Assembly (NCBI GenBank): GCA_039105265.1
Contig: JAPFFF010000059.1
Location: 1 to 64,000, forward strand
Length of the DNA: 64,000 nucleotides
From: Tritrichomonas musculus
Lineage: Eukaryota > Parabasalia > Tritrichomonadida > Tritrichomonadidae
Direction: 5' to 3'
The notes under the pieces were generated by a model that was not told the DNA's origin, searched no databases, and was given only the letters and a program-made list of their open reading frames with translations. The translations under genes and the position numbers were made by a program. Shown piece after piece: positions 42,420-53,159 of this stretch. Positions within the stretch are counted from its first letter, which is position 1; each line of letters opens with the position of its first letter.

Positions 42420-43693
42420 TTTAATGGAGAGCAACAATTTTGTGCAAATGAAGTTACTAAAAGAGCTGATATATATAGTAAAGCAAGACATAAGGATATT
42501 TGGAATGATACTCATGGAAGGAGATGTGGTTTTGTTGCAAATCTTAACAAAAATGTGACTTCGGTTACATCAACAATTAGATTAAAGATTGATTTACGAA
42601 GATTCCTACCATTATCTAATATCAAGTATACATGCCAGTATTTGCAGGTAAAATCGAATTACGTCTTTACTTTTCAACAGCTGGTATGGTATATTGTCCA
42701 GTTGGTTTTGAAAAGAGCTTGGTTGCTAATCCACATATAATGAAAGACTTCAATGTTGATGAAATTACCAATGAATTTCGACCTATTGGAGAACCAATAT
42801 GGATGTGGACAAGTACCGAAAAAATAGCAATGGATAAGATTAATCACCCCGACAATCTTCCACCTGTTGGTGAAAATCATGGAGGAGCATATGAAGTCGC
42901 AGGAGCTAACAATACTAAGGCAAGAGTTGACCGAACTGTTTATAGTGATTGGAGAACATGGAGTGTTGTTGATTATTCCATTGAAGAATGCGCGAGTATT
43001 ATACCTTGTTTTGGTATTCATGAATCTGTATATACAGCACTTGTTCAAAGATATGCTAACCCTCAACATCCACTTACATTCCCAACACAGATTATGTCAT
43101 TTTACACTTGTACAAGACCTCTTAATAATGAACAAGATAAAGCAACTATTACTATTACACCTAATTTTGTAGATAGTATGTTTTGCTTATTCCCACTCAA
43201 GCATACACATAAGACATACTTCAAGAATCCGATGTTTGAAGCATTTCATATGAATTGTGGTAATTACAATAATATTCCTGCTAAAGCATTTGGTACTAAT
43301 GGTAAGTATCCAGAGTTCCTCGAATATTGCCAGAATGCAATGAACATGAATGGAGAGCAAAATGGATTTAATAAAGAGGTTATTGCAAGTCTAGCTAATG
43401 AGAATCAGTATAATGAAAATACAACAGGCTATTATCCAAATGATAGGTCCTCATTCTTCATAGGTCTTCCTACTGAAACAGATGGAACATATCAACAAGG
43501 TCTTTCAAGTCTTGCACCTATTAACTTCGAATTGATATGTAGTCAAAAGGCAGATAATCCATTTAGACAGGAAGTAGATACACCTCCATTATTATGCTTA
43601 TTAACAGATATATCAATTAGTATCTTAATTAGACCAAATGGTATGCCACCATCAGTACGTATTGGTCCTTATGATTTAACAACCCCTGAGTAA
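42420..43693 (+). pseudogene. Probable major capsid protein (double jelly-roll type), truncated and frameshifted
   Basis: The reading starts mid-protein at 42420 (FNGEQQFCANEVTKRADIYS), continues through STIRLKIDLRRFLPLSNIKY, and changes frame at about 42627-42632 into MPVFAGKIELRLYFSTAGMV, which clearly continues the same strand pattern. The remaining 353-codon frame is open to TAA. The order, with a hydrophilic N terminus, then IDLRRFLPLS and a long beta-rich region with many aromatic/Pro residues (YNTACTRPLNN-like loops), length over 420 residues and central position next to small virion-type genes, suggest the Polinton capsid. This rests on pattern recognition, not on a search. The frameshift and missing 5' end make it non-functional. 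Confidence 0.5.
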
Positions 43694-43720
43694 AAAGATG
43701 TATATTTTATTTTATAGAAA

Positions 43721-44155
43721 ATGTCGAATGATTATAGAAGCCCACATGCTGAGATTGTTGGAAGAGAAGGTATGATGTATAATGAAGCTACCATGAAAAA
43801 TAAAGACATAGAGTTTCAACATTTTGGTGTGTTCAGTAATACTAATACTTATTCTGTAACCTTCAACCCATATATTAATCGACCACCTACCCAGATTATT
43901 GAACATGAGGACCCTGTTAGATTTCCAGATACTCGAGAACATATAACCAAACCTGTTCGTGAACCTCCTGTTAGTATTACAGATGGTGGTTTTTATCGAC
44001 ATATAGGTGAAAAAGATAAACCAGTACCTCTCTTACCAAAATATCTTAAGAAGCCTGAGAAACCACCAATGCAAGGTAGAGCAAGAGAATATAATAAACA
44101 AGATATTCGATATGGACCTACTCAGCATATCTTTACCCAAAATAACATATATTAA
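43721..44155 (+). CDS. Small Polinton-island protein, Pro-rich C-terminal half
   Basis: 144 residues, ATG 27 bp after the capsid stop. It has an N-terminal segment with VFSNTNTYSVTFNPYINRPP and a basic, Pro-rich part (KPVPLLPKYLKKPEKPPMQG) ending in an Asn/Gln-rich tail. No TM helix, no recognised domain. Position directly after the capsid suggests a virion accessory protein; that is inference from gene order. Confidence 0.6.
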   Translation: MSNDYRSPHAEIVGREGMMYNEATMKNKDIEFQHFGVFSNTNTYSVTFNPYINRPPTQIIEHEDPVRFPDTREHITKPVREPPVSITDGGFYRHIGEKDKPVPLLPKYLKKPEKPPMQGRAREYNKQDIRYGPTQHIFTQNNIY

Positions 44156-44179
44156 TTTTTTATTGAATTTTTTATCCAG

Positions 44180-44626
44180 ATGAAAATGACTACAAGAAAC
44201 GTCTATGACTATGTCAATGAACTTCGCGCAAAATGTGCTCCAAATACTAAACAATGTAATTTCTCGATATTTTGTGACAAGTACCCAATGAAAGCAGGAG
44301 AATGGAGCTATTTAGGCAAAGTACTCTATGTCTCAATCAAGATAAAAGACAAGTGCCACAGATTTTATCCAGATAAGCTCAAAGAACTTGATCTTGACTC
44401 AATATTTATTAAGCCTAACTCAAGGAGAAAAATATCTGAAGATTTCGAAGAGTTCTACATAAATGGAAACACTACCACTCAAGAGTATCAAGGAATCAAA
44501 TACTACAACTACTCCATTGCAGCTGCTCCTACAAGTCATAAACCAAAAATCGATGCTCTCAAGCAGAAATATCAAATTAAGTCATTTGACATGTTTATTG
44601 GAGAACAGCTAGACTTAGTACTTTAA
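44180..44626 (+). CDS. Small Polinton-island protein, unknown
   Basis: 148 residues, 24 bp after the previous stop, preceded by a T-rich leader. Mixed charged sequence (NVYDYVNELRAKCAPNTKQC), soluble and apparently globular. No motif recognised. Intact frame. Confidence 0.6.
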   Translation: MKMTTRNVYDYVNELRAKCAPNTKQCNFSIFCDKYPMKAGEWSYLGKVLYVSIKIKDKCHRFYPDKLKELDLDSIFIKPNSRRKISEDFEEFYINGNTTTQEYQGIKYYNYSIAAAPTSHKPKIDALKQKYQIKSFDMFIGEQLDLVL

Positions 44627-44647
44627 GCCTATTTTTTCCCAACCTAA

Positions 44648-45172
44648 ATGATTAAGAAGAGGGGTACAACCAATGGAGTTCAAGCAAATGTATCTTTAGA
44701 ACCATCAGCAGCTGCATCATCTACATCAAACATCAACAACAATATTATTATTAATAAGAGAGATGATGGCAAGGAAGACATTGTTATTACAATAGACATT
44801 GGAGTGCAAACAGAACCTGTTGAAGTTGAACCAGATGTACGTAATGTTATACTTGAAGCATATGCACAAATACTACTTAATCAAGACAAAGCACTACTAG
44901 CTAACATTATATCAAAGAAATGCATCATAGTACCTATTGAATCTCTTAGCAACATCATCAAAGCAATACTACATGTTAGTGAGGTTGAAGTACAACTTAA
45001 TGAAGATGTTGGATGTTGTGCAGCTAAGAGCAATCCAATAAGAAAAATAGATGCTATTAAGATTATTAAAGATAATGGAGAGGTAGTCATTGACTTGAAA
45101 CAAGTATATAATAAAGATAATAATGAGCTTGTTAATAATTATCATGTATGCTTAAAATATTGCATAGTATAA
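44648..45172 (+). CDS. Small Polinton-island protein, unknown
   Basis: 174 residues, 21 bp after the previous stop. A low-complexity Ala/Ser/Asn N terminus (SAAASSTSNINNNIIINKRD) is followed by an Ile/Val/Asp-rich part and a C terminus with KIDAIKIIKDNGEVVIDLKQ. No family recognised. The 3' spacer holds four near-copies of A(6-9)CTT. Confidence 0.55.
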   Translation: MIKKRGTTNGVQANVSLEPSAAASSTSNINNNIIINKRDDGKEDIVITIDIGVQTEPVEVEPDVRNVILEAYAQILLNQDKALLANIISKKCIIVPIESLSNIIKAILHVSEVEVQLNEDVGCCAAKSNPIRKIDAIKIIKDNGEVVIDLKQVYNKDNNELVNNYHVCLKYCIV

Positions 45173-45245
45173 AAAAGACATATTAAAAAAACTTAAAAAA
45201 AACTTAAAAAAAAACTTAAAAAATAGAAGTAATTATTTTTTACTC

Positions 45246-45617
45246 TTACTCCTTGTCTTTTGGAGATGAAGCTTCTTGTTCATCTTCATCTTCTTCTTCT
45301 TGTGTCTCTTGCGAGTCAGGCACTATCGGCACGTGAAAGCCAATAGATTTTGGTGTTGGAGATTGAGGAATCTTTTTATGAAAAACCTCGCAGGTAGTGA
45401 GATTCATTTGAGTAAGTGCTTCAGCAATCTTTTTCATGTTTGCTTGTATCAAAGGGTCATAGATGGTGCAGACATTAGATGATGTCGAGTTTATTATTTT
45501 TTGGTTGAACAGAAATATCACCTCTTTAATAGCATTGGCTATTTCAACATGAGCATTTTTGATAGCTAGCTTTTGCTGTTTTTGGAATTCTTTGAAGTCA
45601 TTTCCAGAACGCGACAT
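45246..45617 (-). CDS. Small coiled-coil-like Polinton-island protein
   Basis: 123 residues on the minus strand, facing the previous gene. Helical N-terminal two thirds (FQKQQKLAIKNAHVEIANAI), then a Pro linker (KIPQSPTPKS) and a very acidic end (QETQEEEDEDEQEASSPKDK). Unknown function. Divergent from the next plus-strand gene, with about 75 bp between the start codons, so a shared promoter region is possible. Confidence 0.55.
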   Translation of the reverse strand: MSRSGNDFKEFQKQQKLAIKNAHVEIANAIKEVIFLFNQKIINSTSSNVCTIYDPLIQANMKKIAEALTQMNLTTCEVFHKKIPQSPTPKSIGFHVPIVPDSQETQEEEDEDEQEASSPKDKE

Positions 45618-45693
45618 TTTAAAAAATGAAGTGATTTTGTTTGCGAATATTCAATTTTCAAAAATAATTCAATTTTTTTTCTCAAATGAAATC

Positions 45694-46041
45694 ATGAGCC
45701 AAAATTTAGATTTGGGTGAGTTCAAGGAAACAGCTATCATCAAGAAGTTGAAGAAGTCCAAGAGTAACAACAACCTCAAAAATATTGATACTGCAAAAAC
45801 TGAAACAACAGAAAAACGTGGTAGAAAGCAAAAGTATGCAACTGTTGAAGAACGAAATGAAGCACGTAAACAACAACAAAAGGCATATCGTGAAAGAAAG
45901 AAAAAAGAAGTACAAAGTATGAAGGAAAAAACAATGTCGTATGAAAGCAAAAAGGTATCATATGAGGAAAAAGGTATCACATCAGGAAAAAGGTATCACA
46001 TCAGGAAAAAGGTATCACATCAGGAAAAAGGTATCATATGA
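45694..46041 (+). CDS. Basic RGRKQKYAT-type protein, 3' end made of tandem repeats
   Basis: The likely start is ATG at 45694 (MSQNLDLGEFKETAIIKKLK); an upstream TTG-initiated frame is not credible. The core EKRGRKQKYATVEERNEARK, continuing QQQKAYRERKKK, is a basic helical motif common in small proteins of Polintons, virophages and giant viruses; DNA binding is inferred. The last ~30 codons fall inside the 19-20 bp tandem repeat, so the natural C terminus was probably altered by repeat expansion. Confidence 0.55.
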   Translation: MSQNLDLGEFKETAIIKKLKKSKSNNNLKNIDTAKTETTEKRGRKQKYATVEERNEARKQQQKAYRERKKKEVQSMKEKTMSYESKKVSYEEKGITSGKRYHIRKKVSHQEKGII

Positions 46042-46262
46042 GGAAAATAGGTATCATATGAGGAAAATAGGTATCATATGAGGAAAATAGGTATCATATG
46101 AGGAAAAAGGTATCATATGAGGAAAAAGGTATCACATGAGGAAAAAGGTATCACATGAGGAAAAAGGTATCACATGAGGAAAAAGGTATCACATGAGGAA
46201 AAAGGTATCACATGAGGAAAAAGGTATCACATGAGGAAAAAGGTATCACATCAGGAAAAACA
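45950..46262 (+). repeat. 19-20 bp tandem repeat, 16 copies
   Basis: Unit AGGAAAAAGGTATCACATG (19 bp) and 20-bp variants with AAAATAGG or TATATG/ACATC changes. 16 copies of GGTATCA are counted. The period is not a multiple of 3, so it cannot have arisen under coding constraint. It overlaps the end of the gene at 45694. Confidence 0.95.
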
Positions 46263-46286
46263 AGTATATAAAAAAATTTTTTTTAG

Positions 46287-46712
46287 TTATTCATTTTTTT
46301 TGTAGTACATTGTTATTAGCTTATTGTTTCTTTTCACTCTCTTATGAGTAAAGCGTCTCTTTGTTCCATCGAGATGCCCGAAACCAAGTCGAGTAATAGA
46401 TAGTTCATGACCAAAGAACATGTTGTACAAGTTAACAATGTCTCTTGCAGGATAACAATCTTTCTCTAGGTTGTCAAACCATTCATCATACCTCTTTTTT
46501 TGTTTTGCTCGAAGTCGATGTGCATCATTTTCAAGAGCATGAGCATAATTTTCACACATCGTTCTTAAATTTGATGTATCATCTTCAACTTTTAGTTGAG
46601 ATATTTTTTTCGACATGTTTATATTTATTTTGTAGTCGAATGAATCATGATCTTTAGGAGGTGTTTGTTTTTGTAAAATATCTTCTATTTTATCTTCTTC
46701 TTCATTCATCAT
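46287..46712 (-). CDS. Small Polinton-island protein, unknown
   Basis: 141 residues, ATG at 46712. An acidic N terminus (MMNEEEDKIEDILQKQ) and a basic C terminus (GTKRRFTHKRVKRNNKLITM) frame a helical middle (NYAHALENDAHRLRAKQKKR). Could bind nucleic acid; no family recognised. The stop is 25 bp from the tandem repeat. Confidence 0.55.
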   Translation of the reverse strand: MMNEEEDKIEDILQKQTPPKDHDSFDYKININMSKKISQLKVEDDTSNLRTMCENYAHALENDAHRLRAKQKKRYDEWFDNLEKDCYPARDIVNLYNMFFGHELSITRLGFGHLDGTKRRFTHKRVKRNNKLITMYYKKNE

Positions 46713-46904
46713 TAATAAAGTAATAGTGATATTAATAAATATATTTTTTTAAAATTTCAATATATTTTATTTTTTTTTTAATTCAATTTTTGAATTTTTA
46801 TAGTGTATTTAACTTTTTCAAAGAAAAATATCCACCTTCGAGTTTTTCTACGAAATTTAAAATTTAGTGATATCAACTAGAAAATAGATCATTTTTATAC
46901 TTGC

Positions 46905-47255
46905 ATGTCATACAACTACAGCTCAGACAGCGATGTTAGTCTATTTGACTCGATCGAGCAATCGGGTCAACAAGCTCCACCATCAGATCTGCCAACTGCT
47001 CCACCCACAGAAGATTGGCTCAAGAACATGACCCCAGAACAACTCGAATCCATGAGACAGTTCATCATGAAGCAGCAAGAAGAAGCAGCAGCTAGATTAA
47101 AGAAGAAGCAAGAAGAAGAAGAAGAAGCGAGATTGAAGAAGCAGCAAGAAGAAGAAGAAGCAAGAAGGAAGAAGAAGCAAGAAGAAGAAGCAAGAAGGAA
47201 GAAGAAGGAAGAAGAAGCAAGAAGACTTTATTTGAAATTGGAACATTTAATATGA
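46905..47255 (+). CDS. Low-complexity Glu/Lys/Arg coiled-coil protein
   Basis: 116 residues. The first 45 are Ser/Asp/Pro-rich (MSYNYSSDSDVSLFDSIEQS) with TPEQLESMRQFIMKQQEEAA; the rest is repeated KKKQEEEEEARLKKQ-type sequence, likely a single helix. The codon repeat (AAGAAGAAGCAAGAAGAA) is prone to slippage. GC content is above its surroundings. It ends in TGA and is the last gene of the island I can support. Confidence 0.5.
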   Translation: MSYNYSSDSDVSLFDSIEQSGQQAPPSDLPTAPPTEDWLKNMTPEQLESMRQFIMKQQEEAAARLKKKQEEEEEARLKKQQEEEEARRKKKQEEEARRKKKEEEARRLYLKLEHLI

Positions 47256-47799
47256 TCCAATTTTTAGCCAATGATATAATAAAAAGATTAATATCTGAAA
47301 TAATAGTGAATTTTCCGAAAAAAATATCTTAACAACTTCTAAAAGAGATTACTCAGCATAGTAAAAGTGTCAAATCAACAAAATAAGCCAAAGAAGAATG
47401 TAAATAGTTAGACTTATTTGCTAAATTCATGACCAAATAAACATTCAATCATATTTATCAAAAAGTTCAAAAAATAAACTTTTTTTCTTATTGTAGAATT
47501 GGATTTTTTTTACAATAAAAATCAGGCATAATAATTTTATATGATTATTTAATATTGAGACCCTTACACGATTTCAATACTCCCAATTGAGACCCTCGCA
47601 CGATTTCTATATGATCATTGAAAAAAATTCAATTAGACTATCTATCGAAAAAACAAATTTGAGGAAAAACTCGAAACTCAACAGAAGAAACGAATCAGAT
47701 TTGGTAGAATTTTATTAATGGATGCTTTAATAATCTAAATCCTAAATTATGAGTTTTGCTTATTGTTCATTCTTGGTTGACATGCCTCTCAAATAAGAA

Positions 47800-49559
47800 A
47801 ATAATATTTAGAAAAGAACGTAGGAAACTATTTGGCCTCCGACTACTTGCATATATGGAATATTTATTTATTATTAATGATATATTTAATAAAATATTAA
47901 TTTTTCTAACGGTACGTTTTGAGATATCATCAAACATTTTTAATCTCATAATTAACCTAAAAACTAAAAATTCAATGGTTTATACTATTTTTTATGCGAA
48001 AGTAATGAAAATATTTTTCATCAAAACAAAGGAAATTCGATAAATTATGCATGAAAATGCGTATTATTATCGAGCAGTAGTATTATTAAAGTAGTTTACA
48101 CAGCTAAGAATCAACACGAATGAATGCAATCCAGATTATGCTATAACTCTAGAAAAAAATCAAAATTTGAAAAAGCAAAAGTTTTATACGCCATTATATT
48201 CTGTTCTATAAATAGGGCTATTATCTTTTTTCGAAAGTATATACTTGCAATATACCATGAAAGATTTAATTATGGCTGTTAATGTTCTTTCTTTTCTTCT
48301 TCATCTTTTTTAGTGGATTTTCAAGATTTTTTATAATGTTATATTCGGCAATACGAAATACTAGCTGAAGATATTTTTTTTTTGTTACATCAATTAGGTT
48401 ATTACAGTGTCCAGTTAGTAGAATTCAACGGAGAATGGGGAAGTGAAGATACATTTACATTGTTATACGTGTTCTTTCCTGCAAATATTACAAATATTTA
48501 AGAAATTCCAAAGTTTAATTTTTATTATAGTATGCACTTTGGTTTAAGAAGAAATTCATAAACCTCATTCTTTATATCGAAAGGAGAATCATTAATTATT
48601 TCTTACTTTATATAACAAACGATTTTGTTATGATTTTTTTTTCGTATGAAAAACATATCTCTTTTGAATAAACCAATCACATTTTATTAAACAGAAACAA
48701 ATATTAGCTCTGTATGTTCACCTGATGATTTATATTCTGCATATTCTAATAATTAACTTTTATTACACTGTATGATTTAACTTACAAGCTCTTATCTTTG
48801 TATATTTGGTTATTTTATAAGCTTTGCTCTACAAAAGATGAAACAAATATTCAGTTTCAAAAAGCTATTCAATCATCTTTTACTACTTGTTTTTAACGTA
48901 TTTATCTTGTTAAAAGACTATTTTACCTATGAATCGAAAATCATATCTTCATTTATTGCTAAGATAAAAAAGCAATACCTAAAAACTTTAGTAAAATAAT
49001 GCGTATAATTTTTATATGATTTATTAAAATATAGTTTTTTTAAATAATTACCGAAATAAACATAATATATTAAAGATTTTGATATGGTCAATTTTACAAT
49101 GCTTCTCTCAAATTATACGTTTTTTTGTTTATACCATTTTGGCCCATCAAATATTGTGATAAAAAATTGAAATGACTATAAAATAAGAATATTGGGAATT
49201 GTTACGCATTAAAAGGAAACATTATTATATAAATACATTTTAAATAAAATGAAAATTGAAAATATTCAAATAGTAAAATATGTTAATCCTTCATTTTGTT
49301 CATTTTTTTATTTTTCAATTATTTTTTGACGATAGGCATTGAATTTTCATGTAAACTTTTCATTTAATATTTCGTCTTTAAAATGATACGTGATGTAATT
49401 AATTTAAATTCTTTTAATCAATTATTTACTTATAAAGATACTTATTAATATACAAGTGAAATTGTTTTTCAAATCTTTATATATTCACCTAAAAAGAGTG
49501 TTTTTTGCTTTAACGTATTTAACCGCCGCAGTTTCCTACGTTCTTTTAGAAAAATTATT
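47800..49559. mobile_element. Region bounded by an approximately 30-bp inverted repeat
   Basis: 47800-47829 and 49530-49559 are inverted copies sharing AAAAGAACGTAGGAAACT exactly and about 8 more positions outward. The 1.7 kb between is AT-rich with no clear gene. The repeat could mark a degraded DNA element; no target duplication was found. Confidence 0.4.
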
Positions 49560-52538
49560 CTAAAGAAAATACCATTTTATAAATGGAAAGCTTTAATTTT
49601 CTTCACTGCATTAGAATAACCGAGTTGGCGAAAACCTCTCAAAAAAATTTTATTTTTTATAAATTTTGAAAAAGATGTACCAGTACCATTGAATTTTTTT
49701 TAATTTTTTATGAATATTCAATTTAAAAAGTGAAAAATTGAATGAAAATTGCTACTGCAAAATTGGCCCTACCATTTGGAAATTTGATTTAGCCATATTC
49801 TATAAAAAGATGTATATTATGTGAATATCAAGCTTATTTTAAGAGCTTGGCTTAGCATCTTTCGAAATGGAAAATGTATTCAAATTTTCTATAAGTAATC
49901 ACAAAAAAAAAAAATTTCAGAGATATTATTTTTTTTATATCAGTAACTTTTTGAATATATGGAAATTATATTTTCAATGTAAGAAAATAATCAATCTAAT
50001 GAATGTTCTTTATCATATCTTCATTCTTGGAAATATTTAAGAGCAAGCAAACACGAAATATTATAACTTATTGTTTTTTATCAACATTGCTCCAATCAAG
50101 ATTTTTTTTAATCATGATATTTGTTATAAAACACTCATTCTTTCATTCACTTTTTGAAAGATTTAAAATTGAATACTTTACCTTATTATGCTCTTTGAAA
50201 TTTCATAAAATTCATTCAATTTAGATATTTTTATTGATATAAATTTAATTATAAACGAATATGATATTTTTATTAATATAAATTTATCTTAACTCACATT
50301 AAATATATAAATTATTTATTTGATAAATATGAAATACATATTTCATATAAAATTACAATAACATGTAATGTCATATATATCTAAATATTTTATGGGATAA
50401 TTGGCTTTTATTCTTTCTTAGCGAATTCAAAGTAATTCAAAAAATAAATTAGCAAAGAAAATTTGAAATCAAGATGCCATCTTATTGAGGCTTTCTCAAT
50501 TTAGGACCAAATATTCATATAAAAATTCAATTAATAATTAGTTTTTGTATAAAATACTTAACTGCAATTGAAATTCTTTATCAAATATGATTTATTTTTT
50601 ACAAATAGTGATATGAAACCCAAATCGAATATCATTTAAAAAATTGGAATCATGATGCTAATATTAATTAATTAATTCAGTCTGAATTTGCATAAATGAA
50701 AAGTTTTTTACAATATTAAAATTTTATAAAAAAAAAAAAATTAAAAAAAAAAAAAATAGATGCCAGTAACTACCAATCATAATACAGGAATGGATTAATA
50801 ATTTTTTCAGGTAAATAAAAAAATAATATAAATTTTATTATTTGCACGAGAATTTTACTTTTTTGACTTTTTATTAGCCTTTTAGAATAAATTTAACACT
50901 TTTTCTAGGAAAAATTTTGGGATAACTCTCCAAACTTAATTATTTAATTTATTTTGATAAAGAGGTAATTACCTAATTTTTTTTTTTTTTGGTTTTTGTT
51001 TTTTCATGCTTTCCCCAGTTCATTTCCTAAATTTTTTTTTTTTTTCCCCTCAGATTATTAAATTTGATTATTCTAGCCAAATTTAGGTGGTTTGTTATTT
51101 AAGTTTTTTTTAAGCATGATATGCTACTACGTTTTCAATTTTTGCTAAGAAATTCTAATTCTCAGATTTTTAAAAGGATGAATTATGTATCTTAACTTAT
51201 TCTTTTTGATATCTTTATTCAAAAAAGAAAAAGAAAAAAAGAATACTATATCAAGATAATCACAAAAAGTTTCAGATATGAATAAATTAAAAATAACATG
51301 CTTTCAACAAACTCTGAGCAAACAACTTTTTCTGAATTTATATGGTCAATTTATTAAAATTTATTTAGAAAAAGTTCTTATATCAAACAATCATAAAATA
51401 AATCGTTTACTTTTATTTTGACCAATTAAAAAAATGATTTGACCTTTTGCTCTGGATCTATTGAAGCGATCTGTCTCAAATGAAATAAATTTATAGATTT
51501 GATTAAGAAAAAATAACATAAAAAATAAAATAATGATAAAGTATTTGAATACTTTATTCTCACAATTATACAATTGAGATACTAATATGTTCAAACTCTC
51601 TTGATCAATTAATTCCAATACAAATTGCAAATGAAGTTTCATGTTGGCGACTAATGGATCATATTTAAATACAATTCGACTCAATAATAAATATTTAGAA
51701 TTTTTTTTTTTTATATATGATTTCAGTATTTTATCTAAAATGATCTCTTTCGATGAACCTAGTATTGTATGATTAGTATACATCATGTTTTTTCATTTTG
51801 GATGTATGCTTGTTTTTATCTTTTCTATTGCCAAATGAGGAACTTTCAACTAAAAAATGATTACATGGCACATGAATTATTTGCAGTTTATGAATATTAG
51901 TATACTAATTATATTATGCTTATTTTACCGTTTTCTGAAAATTGTATTACAAATACTCATTAATACAAGTGACCGTTTGAAAGAACTTTAGGATGGTTTT
52001 TTGCTTCATAGAGGAACTTTTAATTGAAAGTTCCTCGAAACGGGCAACTGGATATGATTTTATTACATTTGTAAGATTAATCTTTGAAGTAAATCATTTT
52101 TTTCCTACCCATTTTATTAATGAAGATTTTTATAATGAATATTATAAAAAAATAACTATCATTGTAGGTAAACATAAACTAATTTTAAAGAACAAAAAAA
52201 AATTCTGATAAAGTTCAGGTAAAAAATCTATTTTTGACTGAGGTTTAGCTGGATATTTTTCTGAGTTTATTACTGAGTGGCCATATCACTTATTATCTTT
52301 TTCATACAAATTTTAAACAAACTTCTTTTAATACTTATAAACATGATAAAAATGAAGAATAGTAACATTTATTTTAACTCGAATGTAAAACTGAATTTTT
52401 ACTTCAATGTCAATTCAATTAAAATGTTATTGAAATACATTAATAAAAAAAAAAAATGAATTATAAATTGATTGAAATTTATAATTTGAATACATTTATA
52501 ATCATGATTCATAAAATTATATTGATCTTTTGTCATTC
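49560..52538. other. AT-rich intergenic DNA, possible small gene fragments only
   Basis: A minus-strand frame at 51391-51786 (131 codons, one hydrophobic helix YFIIILFFMLFFLNQIYKFI) and a plus-strand frame at 51993-52208 are the only candidates. Neither has a recognised family or strong codon signal. A 9-bp perfect hairpin (AGGAACTTT, loop, AAAGTTCCT) lies at about 52012-52035. Confidence 0.4.
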
Positions 52539-53159
52539 ATGAAAGGCGACAGCAAAGATAAGATTATGTTATATATCAAAGACAGCCATGCAAGCTGGAT
52601 ACCCATTGCCGATCAAACTCAAAAAATCCGAAATAGCACTAACCTCAAAATAAGGCAGTTAGGGAATAAATATTATATTATCAAAACTTTGATTGAAAGA
52701 TTAAATATCAAAAGAGATGATTTATTCAAAGTCGGCAAGCAGTTGGAAGAAGAATACAAAGACAATAAAAAAGGAATTCATTTGTACACTCAAAACAAAA
52801 GAATGAAGGAGAGCTTATACTGCTGGTTTGCCGAGCATTTCTTCACTGAAATCATACAAAATGATTCATATATTTTAAGATTATTGGCGGGAATTAGTAA
52901 AAATAAGATGCTAATTAAAGAAATGCAGGCAAACCAAATAAAAAAACCAAAAGAAATGCAGGCTAACCAAATTATAAAACCAAAAGATACCATCCAAGAT
53001 ATGCCAAAATATAAAAGTATTAATGATTCAACATTTAATCAAGAAATTGATACTTTTGACTTTGTAAACGATAAATGCGTTAATAGTACCATGCAGAATG
53101 AATATTTATCACCATCAGTTAATCCAAATTTCGAATATGATAAATTATTTAATTTTTGA
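52539..53159 (+). CDS. Hypothetical protein, Lys/Asn-rich
   Basis: 206 residues from ATG at 52539 (MKGDSKDKIMLYIKDSHASW). The first 130 residues look globular and helical (YYIIKTLIERLNIKRDDLFK); then a near-perfect duplicated 13-residue unit (KEMQANQIKKP / KEMQANQIIKP) and a Ser/Asn-rich tail. No signal peptide or TM helix. I do not recognise the family. Ends in TGA. It stands alone between AT-rich spacers and precedes the BspA receptor on the same strand by 0.5 kb. Confidence 0.6.
   Translation: MKGDSKDKIMLYIKDSHASWIPIADQTQKIRNSTNLKIRQLGNKYYIIKTLIERLNIKRDDLFKVGKQLEEEYKDNKKGIHLYTQNKRMKESLYCWFAEHFFTEIIQNDSYILRLLAGISKNKMLIKEMQANQIKKPKEMQANQIIKPKDTIQDMPKYKSINDSTFNQEIDTFDFVNDKCVNSTMQNEYLSPSVNPNFEYDKLFNF

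Larger units (their letters stand above)
38403..47255. mobile_element. Degraded Maverick/Polinton-like island
   Basis: A compact set of about nine genes with 20-30 bp gaps and virus-like products unlike the surrounding genes: a likely capsid protein, a large multi-domain protein, a membrane protein, small Pro-rich and coiled-coil proteins and a basic RGRKQKYATVEERNE protein. Gene blocks point both ways: minus at 38403-42416, plus at 42420-45172, then mixed. Protein-primed DNA polymerase, retroviral-type integrase, FtsK/HerA ATPase and maturation protease, which define complete Mavericks, are not seen here. I also did not find long terminal inverted repeats bounding it. It is therefore incomplete, rearranged, or a related virus-derived integrate. 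Confidence 0.6.

Noticed and set aside
38403-47255. Complete Maverick with terminal inverted repeats
   Set aside because: I could not find long inverted repeats at either side or the integrase, polymerase and ATPase genes, so completeness is not claimed.
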